A stretch of DNA of 6,221 nt from CAJBLF01 sp041679065 (GCA_041679065.1 JBBABI010000073.1:1-6221); one strand, 5' to 3'. Counted from the first letter of the stretch, positions 1-6,221 are shown. Notes: generated by a model from the letters alone, not told the origin. Numbers and translations: made by a program.

Positions 1-1
1 G

Positions 2-142
2 GTTCAGCAACTTTATCAATCCGATAGTTACAAACAACAACAAACAGCTGCTATCCAACAGGTTTTGGATCAAATGAACGGTGGTGCTGTTCAACAACAA
101 CCAACTGCTGATCAACAACAACCAACAGTCCCACAACAATAA
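2..142 (+). CDS. C-terminal end of a Gln-rich stalk protein, tandem paralog of the next gene (5'-partial)
   Basis: Only the last 46 codons are visible; the start lies left of the window and the gene ends with TAA at 140-142. The visible part reads VQQLYQSDSYKQQQ, then AIQQVLDQMNG, then a tail made almost only of Gln, Pro, Thr and Ala that ends PTVPQQ. The first part is clearly related to residues about 53-79 of the next gene (VQQLYQSASYQEQQ, AIQQILDQMNG), also at DNA level, so the two arose by tandem duplication. In the next gene this segment is a membrane-proximal stalk leading into a thioredoxin-fold domain. Here the protein stops in the linker and has no such domain. I infer a membrane-anchored helical or stalk protein by analogy; the anchor itself is not visible. 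No in-frame UGA occurs in the visible part. Function unknown. Confidence 0.75.
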   Translation, partial: VQQLYQSDSYKQQQTAAIQQVLDQMNGGAVQQQPTADQQQPTVPQQ

Positions 143-178
143 TTGCGTGTTGTATTTTAATTCTTAATTATTTGCATT

Positions 179-1042
179 ATGGAACATGAACAACCAAAGC
201 ACTGCAAATGGAAGCCATATTTGGTTCTTCTTTTGGTGCTAAATCTCCTTTTGCTTGTGTATATCGCTTTCTTCAAAAGAGATTCTCTCTGGTTAGAGAC
301 ATTGAAAGTAGGCGGTAGTGACAATATGAAACTTGTCCAGCAGCTTTATCAGTCTGCTAGTTATCAGGAACAACAGAAATCCGCTATCCAACAGATTTTG
401 GATCAGATGAATGGTGATACTGCTCAGCAACCTACTGTAGCACAAAATACTGGCAATGAAGTGCAACCAGAAGCTAATGGTACAAGTATTGATGCTTCTA
501 CATTAGCTACTATCAAAAAGTGAGCTTTCATCGATGGAAATGCTAATGCTAAAGTTACGGTTCTGGTCTATTCCGATCTTCTTTGTCCTTTCTGTAAAAG
601 ACAGAGCGATAATCAGATTTCAGAACAACTTTTAGCAAAATATGGCGATGATGTGAATATCATCTTTAGACATTATATTGTTCATCCTGCTGCAGAAAAA
701 TTAGCTGAAGCTGCTAACTGCGTTGGAGAGCTTGCAGGAGCGAAAGCATTCTACAAATTTCTTCCTGCATTGTTTGATCTAGCTGATAAATCTGACGCTG
801 CTATTCTTGATTTAGCTAAGAGTATGGGTGCTAAAGAATCTGCATTCACTACATGTCTGAGCAGTGGAAAACATGCTACTGATATCGCTAATTCCAGTGA
901 TGAGGGAAGAACGCTTTTTGGTATCAGTGGAACTCCTGGAAGTGTGATCATTGATAATACTACAAATACCTTTACCGTGATTCCTGGTGCGTATCCTTTA
1001 GAGACATTCACTGCAGGGATCGATAAGATTCTTGGGAAATAG
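179..1042 (+). CDS. Membrane-anchored DsbA-family thiol-disulfide oxidoreductase, with one UGA read as Gly
   Basis: A 287-residue protein if UGA at 521-523 (codon 115) is glycine; otherwise it splits into two same-frame pieces. The N-terminus is short and charged, followed by one membrane segment at about residues 14-32 (Leu/Val-rich), then a Gln-rich stalk (about 45-110). The thioredoxin-fold domain begins near GNANAKVTVLVYSD (about 120-133). The redox motif C136-P-F-C139 follows the first strand, and the cis-proline loop GTPG is at about 251-254, both as in DsbA-type thioredoxin folds (GNANAPVTIVEFSDFQCPFC-like starts). This topology places the domain outside the membrane, where it would form or isomerise disulfides in exported proteins. 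The ATG at 179 is the only start giving an anchor; no Shine-Dalgarno sequence is seen. The gene follows its paralog after 36 nt and may be co-transcribed. It ends with TAG, just before a bidirectional terminator. Family assignment is firm; the exact partner and whether it acts as oxidase or reductase are unknown. Confidence 0.9.
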
Positions 1043-1046
1043 CTTG

Positions 1047-1069
1047 AAGCGTAAAGCATGAAGAAATGA
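1047..1069 (+). repeat. Degenerate heptamer repeat, about 3 units
   Basis: Directly after the DsbA-like gene the sequence can be cut into 7-mers GCGTAAA, GCATGAA and GAAATGA (1049-1069). The unit GCATGAA also occurs, on the opposite strand, in the array at 5297-5320. The array is short and imperfect and gains weight mainly because three other 7-bp arrays occur in this window. Confidence 0.4.
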
Positions 1070-1083
1070 ATTAATTATTGATA

Positions 1084-1118
1084 TAAGAAAAAATGGTCGA
1101 GAGGCCGTTTTTTCCTTA
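1084..1118. terminator. Bidirectional intrinsic terminator between convergent genes
   Basis: An A6 run, TGGTC, a GAGA loop, GGCCG and a T6 run form an 11-bp stem with two G-U pairs; the flanks can extend it (TAAG with CTTA around a bulge). The A run on one side and T run on the other give a U-tract in both directions. It lies between the plus-strand DsbA-like gene (end 1042) and the minus-strand CHC2 gene (end 1165), as expected for a shared terminator. Confidence 0.8.
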
Positions 1119-1119
1119 T

Positions 1120-1147
1120 AATTGAGAATTGAGAATGGAGTATGGAG
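1120..1147 (+). repeat. Heptamer tandem repeat, 4 units of WATKGAG
   Basis: Four consecutive 7-mers are AATTGAG, AATTGAG, AATGGAG and TATGGAG. They occupy the space between the terminator and the end of the CHC2 gene. The unit sequence differs from the array at 5174-5278 but the 7-bp period is the same. Confidence 0.7.
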
Positions 1148-1164
1148 GATGTAAAATTAATACA

Positions 1165-1932
1165 CTAGAATGGAAGAACATCTTCTTCATCGCCTTTTTC
1201 ATTTTTCTTTCTTTCTTTTTCTTTTTTCCGTTTAATAAATTCTGCTTCAAATTGTTTTTTTGGAAAATATGGTGAATCGTTATATCTTTCGCGGTGTATT
1301 AAATAACGTACAAAATCTTTCTTTTCTTCTTGTTCGGGAGATATCTCAAGTATATCCATTATTAGCTGATTCTTTTTTTCCCATTCCTTCATCTCTTCCG
1401 GCGTATAAATATACTTTTCCAGCATTCATAGTGCTCTCGATGGTTTTATTCCAAAGACATCTGTGAGTAGATAGGTGGGTCGATGTCACTTTCCGCATCA
1501 GTAACATTTGATGACTCATATGTCTGGAGCAACGCTCAATGATGGTGTTTTTTCATCATGGAAGGGACATAGTCCAATGTATCTTATCCCTTTATGAGAA
1601 TGTTTTTCTCTGAGTGTTACATCAAACACTTCCTTGAGAAATAAAGGATAATTTATTTTATTTTCCTCTAGTTTTTTTTCTATCCTTTTGATTTGCTGTG
1701 GTCATCTCTCTCTGTGCTTGTTTCCTTTGGATCCATGTTTTCTTCAAACAAGTTTCTCTTTCTCTTCATTGGCGAGATATTTCAGGAGCTTTGATTGGGT
1801 TAATTCTATTATCTTTTGTTTGTCTGTTTCGGTTTTTGGTGAAAAAATTCTTGTGTTGTTTGCAAGAATTCTATGGAATTGCTCCTGTCTTTTGGGAGGG
1901 ATTGTCTGTAATCGTTCGTTGATATTCTCCAT
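1165..1932 (-). CDS. CHC2-type (DnaG primase-like) zinc-ribbon protein, six UGA read as Gly
   Basis: A 255-residue frame with UGA at codons 63, 77, 139, 145, 149 and 169, ending in TAG. Residues about 1-62 are helical and polar; 63-80 are basic. The core at about 100-175 matches the N-terminal zinc-binding domain of DnaG: FLKEVFDVTL, then GIRYIGLCPFH, DEKTPSLSV, and CYGCGKGH. Likely zinc ligands are C122, H125, C143 and C146, a CxxH-x17-CxxC spacing equal to that of E. coli DnaG. Two glycines of the knuckle are UGA codons, as is the one at 139 just before it. There is no TOPRIM or helicase-binding domain after it, only a charged helical region (about 170-245) and an acidic tip ending EEDVLPF. 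The ATG at 1932 is chosen because hairpins lie just upstream; no Shine-Dalgarno sequence is seen. DNA or RNA binding is likely from the ribbon. Whether it takes part in priming is inference; it may be an accessory or mobile-element-derived protein. Confidence 0.85.
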
Positions 1933-1936
1933 GGCT

Positions 1937-1942
1937 ATAATA
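1937..1942 (-). promoter_or_regulatory. Possible -10 element (TATTAT) next to the CHC2 gene start
   Basis: On the minus strand TATTAT stands 4 nt before the ATG at 1932. If it is a -10 box, transcription would start at or very near the ATG, giving a leaderless mRNA. No convincing -35 is visible, and AT-rich DNA often yields such hexamers by chance. Confidence 0.3.
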
Positions 1943-1958
1943 GTATTGAGAAGAAACA

Positions 1959-1977
1959 GGAGCCCAACATGGGCTCC
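1959..1977. repeat. Perfect 7-bp inverted repeat (GGAGCCC/GGGCTCC)
   Basis: GGAGCCC, a 5-nt loop AACAT and GGGCTCC form a GC-rich perfect stem in AT-rich surroundings. On the minus strand it is followed by TGTTTCTT, a weak T-rich tract, so it could be a terminator or attenuator before the CHC2 gene. Confidence 0.65.
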
Positions 1978-1985
1978 CGATGGTT

Positions 1986-2017
1986 TATGCATCCAGAATA
2001 AATTCTGGATCCGCATA
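1986..2017. repeat. Long inverted repeat, 9 + 5 bp arms
   Basis: ATCCAGAAT and ATTCTGGAT are perfect 9-bp arms separated by AA. The stem continues outward with TATGC and GCATA after a 2-nt bulge (CC). No T-tract follows on either strand, so it is not a typical terminator. It could be a folded RNA element, a protein-binding site or a repeated palindromic element. Confidence 0.7.
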
Positions 2018-2038
2018 GCTTTCTTATATACAAATAAC

Positions 2039-2079
2039 AAAAAAAGTCAATCCAATCTTCTGGAGAGACTTTTGGAATG
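2039..2079 (-). terminator. Probable terminator of the ValRS-like gene
   Basis: On the minus strand an imperfect hairpin (TCCAA paired with TTGGA, an internal loop, then TCT with AGA) is followed within a few bases by a run of seven T (plus-strand A at 2039-2045). It lies 69 nt after the ValRS-like stop codon. The stem is weak, so confidence is moderate. Confidence 0.45.
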
Positions 2080-2110
2080 GATGGGTTCTTACAGGATTGT
2101 CATTGCCACA

Positions 2111-2124
2111 TCCGCCTAGGCGGA
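2111..2124. repeat. Perfect 14-bp GC-rich palindrome
   Basis: TCCGCCTAGGCGGA is its own reverse complement. It lies 23 nt beyond the ValRS-like stop codon. Its GC content stands out strongly from the surroundings. Possible roles are a dimeric protein-binding site or a copy of a dispersed palindromic repeat. Confidence 0.7.
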
Positions 2125-2147
2125 CTCGCAAAGACCAATTAGACATT

Positions 2148-5120
2148 TTACTTCTCATTCATTTTGATCTTGTTGATTTCATATTCCAATTTTTCTATTT
2201 CGTCTTTGAGCTTATTCATTTCTTCTTTCTTTGAGTTGATCGCTTTCTTTTCCTTTTTATCCAATGAGAGGCGGGAAACAATGTTTCTGATTTTCTGTAA
2301 CTCGTCCTGTTTCTGGGTAAGTTCCTGCTGGAGCAGATATATGCCACTCTCTTCTTTGATCGGTTTACTGATCGCCTTGATGCCAATGACTACATCAATG
2401 ATGCTTTCGGTTTCATATTTTTGTAAATTTTTTTCTTTGTCGATGTATTCTATTTTTTCTGCATTGACTAATTTCTGTACGATATCCTCATGGTCTTTGA
2501 TATAATGCAGAAAATCTATGGACGCACTGAAACAGATATCTACTTTCTGGTGTTTGGGTTGTGAGATTCTCTCTCTCAATACAGAGAATTTATCAATGAT
2601 ATCCATAAATAATTGTGTTTTATAATTTTTGCTTGCCTTCTGAAAAAAATTTCCGAGTTTCTGTCCATGGATATTCCCTTGGAAATCATAGAGTTCCCGT
2701 ATCTTTTCGCTGGTAAATGGCAGTATCGGATACATGAGTTTAAACAACATTCCTGCACAGAAAATCGCTATCGGACCGGTAAGATCGGAAGTCCTCAATT
2801 TTATGATTTCCAGGTATTTCTCACAGAAATCCTTTTTGATGCATTGCGTGAGTTTCTGCCCAAAGATACTGATCATATTTTGATCCCTATATTCACCGAG
2901 TTCTTCATACAATTCTTTGATCCTACAGGCCATCCGATATTCGATAGGGTCAGCTTTGGATATCCTTTTCTCTATATACATACCAAGTGTTTCCAAGTCT
3001 CTCTTCTCTTCTTTTTTCCCCTGTTTTGCTGGACTCCTTCACTTTGTTCAGTCGCTTTTCTTAGGATTTTCTATGAAGGTAGTAAAAATGTATCTGTATG
3101 CATTCCGCATTTTGTGGATAAACTCGAAATGCGGTTCCAGATATTCCACTTTCTGCTTGTGCTGTATTCATGAGGATGAAAGGATGCTATAGAGCCTGAT
3201 GCTATCAGCTCACCATTTACTGAGCATTTCTTCCATGATATTTGGTGGCAGTGAAGCGTTTTCTGGATATATGAACATAGTATCTACTATTTTTTTCTTT
3301 CCCATGCAAAGGCCCAACAGCAGCAACTTACTATTGGTGTGCAATTCTTTCTCATTGGTAAAGAGTATAGTGGTTTCGCTTTCATGGTTGTTTAGGTGGT
3401 TGCTGATATCTAGAAGCATAAGGTTGGTTGCTATGGTGCTATCGATCTTTTCATTACTCGGAAAGATCTCTTCATCAGTCCTGGCTATAGCACTCATATC
3501 AAATGCATATTTCCCATTTTTCCTATTGATGATGGCGAACGTCTTTTCCAATATATTCATCAGTTGCATACCAAATTTTTCGAAATTACTCAATCATTTT
3601 TCTTTGTTTGCATATTCAAAAAGTTTTGCAAATTCATTAATCTCTTTTGTATATCCTCTGGGGAGATCTTGTGCAAATCGTTCCATATATGCTTCTCATA
3701 ATGATTTTTCATCTCCTTGAGGAAGAAGAATACTGTCGATGAATTCTTCAATGGTAAAATATTTCCCGAGATGGTGGTCGGCTATGAGGTTGAATATCAG
3801 CAATGCAGGAATGATCTTTTTGTTTTTGATTATGCTTTTGGGCAGATCCAGAATGTTCTGTTCACTGAGAAAATATTCTGTTTCTTCTTGATCTTTCCAT
3901 AACGGCAATGGGATACCAAATGAATCCTTTTTGCTGATTGCCCGTGATGCTTTGATACCTGTAACTGATTGAATTATTTCTTCCTGATAGTCTCTTGGCT
4001 GGATATTAATTTTTTCCATGATTTCCTGGAATTTTTTTTCACTTTCACCATCCTGAGGATGATGGAAAAATCGTTGCTCTCCGATGATGGGCTGTAATGT
4101 ATCTCAATAATATTTATCAGTCGCTACCTCATATTCTTCTATCTTGGTGGATTCCAAATTATGGATATCGTCCAGATTTTGGATGATGTTCTCAAAAAAG
4201 TCTCCTACTTTTTTCCCCTGGAAATGTCCTGCTGCTTTGGTGAAACATCCTTGGTGATCGATAGCAAATTTATTCAATTTCAATGCATGCCTTTTGGCTA
4301 TTTCCAATCCCTGTCTATCATGACAAGGCGTGACTCTGATGATGCCATTATCTTTGGCTGCATCTACTGTTTCATCTCCTATGATAGGAATGCTTTTGTT
4401 GACGATAGGTATGAGAACTTTGCTTCCTATGAGTTTTTTGTACCTTTTATCTTCGGGATGCACTGCTAATGCTACATCACCAAAAATAGTTTCTGGGGTT
4501 GTGGTAGCTATCACAAGAGTAATGTTTTTGGTATCTACGAAATATCTGATATGGTAGACCTTATCCTTCTTTTTTTTCCATACAATATCATCAGCAGCTA
4601 TATTGGTCTGTAAACGATTGCTTCGATAATTGATTGCATAATCTTTATCTATCCATTTCATCTGATTGAAATGAACAATCCGGTTTCTTATTTTGCGCAT
4701 GTATAGCGGTGAAAAAAGTGTTTGTTCGTCTGTTTCATCATATGAACATCACAATTGGACCATATACCTGATCCATTGCTCTTTTTCTTTGTTCATGAGT
4801 TTCTCCTGCTGTGATCACTTGTTTTTTTCTTTTTCGGTATCATTTGTAGTGGTTTTGTATGAGAAAATCGGACAGGTATTTACCTGTTTGCCTGTCATAC
4901 GGAGATATCTGGTAATAGTATCTTGTTTGAGCAGTCGAAGGAGCTGATCATATGATGTCGTCTGTGGTTCCAATTGTATGGGAGTCTGTAGGATGGTGAT
5001 GGTATTTTTTTCCTTGATTCATTTTCTTCCTTTTTGTCCTCGGAGTTTTTTCCTATTTTGTTTGGCAAGGATTTCTTGTTGGATAATGGTAGGAGTATAT
5101 TTTTTTTGAAAATTAGTCAT
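2148..5120 (-). CDS. Valyl-tRNA synthetase-like protein with degenerate HIGH and KMSKS motifs, ten UGA read as Gly
   Basis: A continuous 990-codon frame ending in TAA, with UGA at plus-strand triplets starting 5019, 4815, 4749, 4104, 3696, 3594, 3210, 3168, 3048 and 3039. Its order follows ValRS: KKYTP start (about 6-10), RYLRMTGK (71-78), LGCSYD (123-128), INYRSNRLQT (163-172), the CP1 editing domain with TTPETIFGD (207-215), IPIIGDE and RVTPCHD (262-268), KWGADSIRLY (635-644), an anticodon-binding helical domain with MYPILPFTSEKI, and a C-terminal coiled coil (about 925-985) like the ValRS tRNA-binding arm. The ATP-binding HIGH motif, expected at about 56-59, reads SYDQ, and the KMSKS region before KWGAD shows no such motif (MFIYPENASLPPN). 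Adenylation is therefore unlikely. Editing residues are also altered. The ATG at 5120 matches usual ValRS starts; starts further up would run into repeats. A functional ValRS presumably lies elsewhere. Roles could be tRNA binding, editing or regulation; a slow-decaying pseudogene cannot be excluded, but no UAA or UAG interrupts it. Confidence 0.88.
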
Positions 5121-5132
5121 TTTTTTGTGTTT

Positions 5133-5138
5133 ATTGTA
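5133..5138 (-). promoter_or_regulatory. Possible -10 element (TACAAT) before the ValRS-like gene
   Basis: The minus strand reads CTATACAATAAACACA before the ATG at 5120. TACAAT (or the overlapping TATACA) fits a -10 box 12 nt from the start. No -35 match and no Shine-Dalgarno sequence are seen. Low confidence because of the AT-rich setting. Confidence 0.25.
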
Positions 5139-5173
5139 TAGAAATAAATATTCACGTTCGGTTAGTAATGGAA

Positions 5174-5278
5174 GATTCAAGATACAAGATTCAAGATACA
5201 AGATTCAAGATACAAGATTCAAGATACAAGATACAAGATACAAGATTCAAGATACAAGATTCAAGATTCAAGATACAA
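5174..5278. repeat. Heptanucleotide tandem array, 15 perfect units of GATWCAA
   Basis: Fifteen uninterrupted 7-mers, each GATTCAA or GATACAA, fill 105 bp. Only the fourth base varies, in the order T A T A T A T A A A T A T T A. The array lies between the stop of the fibronectin-type gene and the start of the ValRS-like gene, ending 53 bp from the latter. It translates as repetitive peptides in all frames but nothing suggests that it is coded. Such arrays can change length by slippage or recombination. Confidence 0.97.
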
Positions 5279-5296
5279 GATATTATTTAATTTTGG

Positions 5297-5320
5297 ATCA
5301 TGCTTCATGCATCATGCATG
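5297..5320. repeat. Heptamer tandem repeat, about 3.4 units of WTCATGC
   Basis: ATCATGC, TTCATGC, ATCATGC and a partial ATG follow one another directly, just downstream of the fibronectin-type gene's stop codon. The reverse complement, GCATGAW, is shared with the degenerate array at 1047-1069. It can also fold on itself (TGCATGATGCA), but no T-tract follows that would make a terminator. Confidence 0.75.
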
Positions 5321-5323
5321 TTT

Positions 5324-6220
5324 TTAGTCTTTAGTATATCTGTAGAGCTTAAAGATGCAATATCCAAAAAGTGCAATGATGATGAAGAGAAGCATATTTT
5401 CTATTGGTCATACTTTTACTTTCTTGACGGTATCTAATTGAAGATTCGTACCGTCCTTACATGTGGCCTCTACTACATAATATGCATATTCATCTTTTTT
5501 GGAAAGTTTATTGAAGGGATACTCAAACATCGTCCCTGTGGTTTCTCAGACTTTCTGCATTTTAGTAGAATCGGTGGTTTCAAAATCTGATCTATAGATA
5601 CTATAGCTTTCTGCGTTTTGGACGGCAGTCCACGCAAGATAATGCTTGTCTCCTATTTTTTCATCACTGATGGTAATGCCTTTGACTACACATGCTAACT
5701 CTTCTCCAATAACTGCTGGTATGCTCGCTGATGTTGGACCAACTGCATTTTCATTTTCATCCAAAGCCGTGATCTGGAAATAATATGTTTTCCCGATGAC
5801 GAGGTTTTCTATAGTGATTTGATTGGTGGGTGTGATCACATATTGATCTAATAGATTATCACTGGTGCCATATTGTATTTTATATTTATCTGCCGTTCAG
5901 ACAGTTTCTCGGGTGACGTTGAGTTTAGTCTTGTCTATGCTATCAGCATACATTCTTATCTTGCCTATGGTAACGCTTTTTTCAGCAAAAATTGTTGTGA
6001 TTCAGGTATATGATTTTGTCTGTCCTGCAGTAATAAGATCGAGAGAAATTTCAATAGTACCATCGGTATCGATCGTCAACTTTTTATTGAATAGTCCTGC
6101 AGTCTTTCTGTCCATAGGTGCTGACTTTCCATTGCTTAATTTGATTTCTGCTGAAGTGACTGTATCATTGGTGCTGACATTGAATTCTGCTTGAGTCCCT
6201 TGTTTAATCTTATTGCTTGG
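5324..6220 (-). CDS. C-terminal part of a fibronectin type III-like surface protein with membrane anchor (5'-partial), four UGA read as Gly
   Basis: The last 298 codons of a gene that starts beyond the right edge, ending in TAA; UGA occurs at triplets starting 6002, 5897, 5546 and 5408. The visible order is: a beta-rich, Thr/Asp-rich segment of Ig-like character (about 1-80 of the visible part), a first FN3-like domain (KYKIQYGTSDN, then ITIENLVIGKTYYFQITALDE), a second FN3-like domain (HYLAWTAVQNAESYSIYRS, then YAYYVVEATCKDG), a short basic linker, a membrane segment (MLLFIIIALFGYCIF) and a basic tail ending YRYTKD. The LxxGxTYYFxITAxDxxxN pattern is typical of FN3. The topology suggests a protein anchored at its C-terminus with the domains outside, plausible for adhesion to a host cell or to other surface proteins. 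The target is unknown. Codon use with UGA-Gly matches the ValRS-like gene. Confidence 0.85.
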
Positions 6221-6221
6221 C

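Noticed and set aside
521..523. UGA as tryptophan (table 4) or selenocysteine
   Set aside because: Conserved glycine positions in several families coincide with UGA, and UGA is too frequent and lies outside redox sites for selenocysteine.
751..1059. Minus-strand open frame inside the DsbA-like gene
   Set aside because: It is antisense to the conserved thioredoxin domain and has no recognisable features.
1936..1941. Plus-strand TATAAT as a promoter
   Set aside because: It would drive transcription antisense into the spacer and the ValRS-like gene with no gene to serve and no -35; it is the chance complement of the AT-rich start region.
1688..3720. Long plus-strand open frames at 1688-2119, 2613-3173 and 3199-3720
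   Set aside because: They are antisense to the CHC2 and ValRS-like genes, rich in Phe/Ser/Leu as expected for the complement of Lys/Glu-rich genes, and show no family motifs.
5121..5201. Earlier start for the ValRS-like protein within the repeat
   Set aside because: Residues added upstream derive from the heptamer array, and the ATG at 5120 gives the usual short lead before the KKYTP-type ValRS start.
5174..5278. CRISPR array
   Set aside because: The 7-bp units are directly adjacent with no spacers, and no cas genes are present.
1165..5839. Reading the minus-strand pieces as many small genes or as decayed pseudogenes
   Set aside because: The pieces of each gene lie in one frame, are separated only by UGA, and join into proteins with family motifs across the joints (for example KW-G-ADSIRLY, CY-G-CGK-G-H).

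Overview
The window reads sensibly only if UGA is sense and encodes glycine (translation table 25). This points to a Candidate Phyla Radiation bacterium of the Absconditabacteria (SR1) / Gracilibacteria group. With UGA as stop, every long gene breaks into same-frame pieces; with UGA as Gly they join into continuous frames. Hand translation gives 21 in-frame UGAs: 1 in the DsbA-like gene, 6 in the CHC2 zinc-finger gene, 10 in the ValRS-like gene and 4 in the fibronectin-type gene. All five gene ends are UAA or UAG. Several UGAs fall on glycines conserved across their families (the G of the class I synthetase GAD block, the G of a CxGCG zinc knuckle). The DNA is AT-rich. Which of the two phyla it is cannot be decided from this window.

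Plus strand, left end (1-1042): the end of a small Gln-rich protein is followed 36 nt later by a membrane-anchored DsbA/thioredoxin-fold protein with a CPFC active site. The two are tandem paralogs over their stalk region, but only the second has the catalytic domain. They converge on the minus-strand genes across a bidirectional terminator at about 1084-1118.

Minus strand, right to left: the C-terminal part of a secreted or surface protein with two fibronectin type III-like domains and a C-terminal membrane anchor (6220-5324); a 203-nt spacer filled with heptanucleotide tandem repeats; a 990-residue valyl-tRNA synthetase-like protein that keeps the ValRS architecture and C-terminal coiled coil but has lost recognisable HIGH and KMSKS signatures (5120-2148); a 215-nt spacer with four inverted repeats; and a 255-residue protein with a DnaG-type CHC2 zinc ribbon, no TOPRIM domain, and a C-terminal tip resembling that of single-stranded DNA-binding proteins (1932-1165).

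The genes do not form an obvious pathway. The most notable items are the apparently pseudo-enzymatic ValRS paralog held open over 990 codons, the stand-alone primase-type zinc finger with an SSB-like tail, and several unrelated intergenic arrays that all repeat every 7 bp. No tRNA, rRNA, CRISPR array or insertion sequence was seen. The longest gene-free stretches (143-178, 1043-1164, 1933-2147, 5121-5323) are all under 300 bases and are described below.
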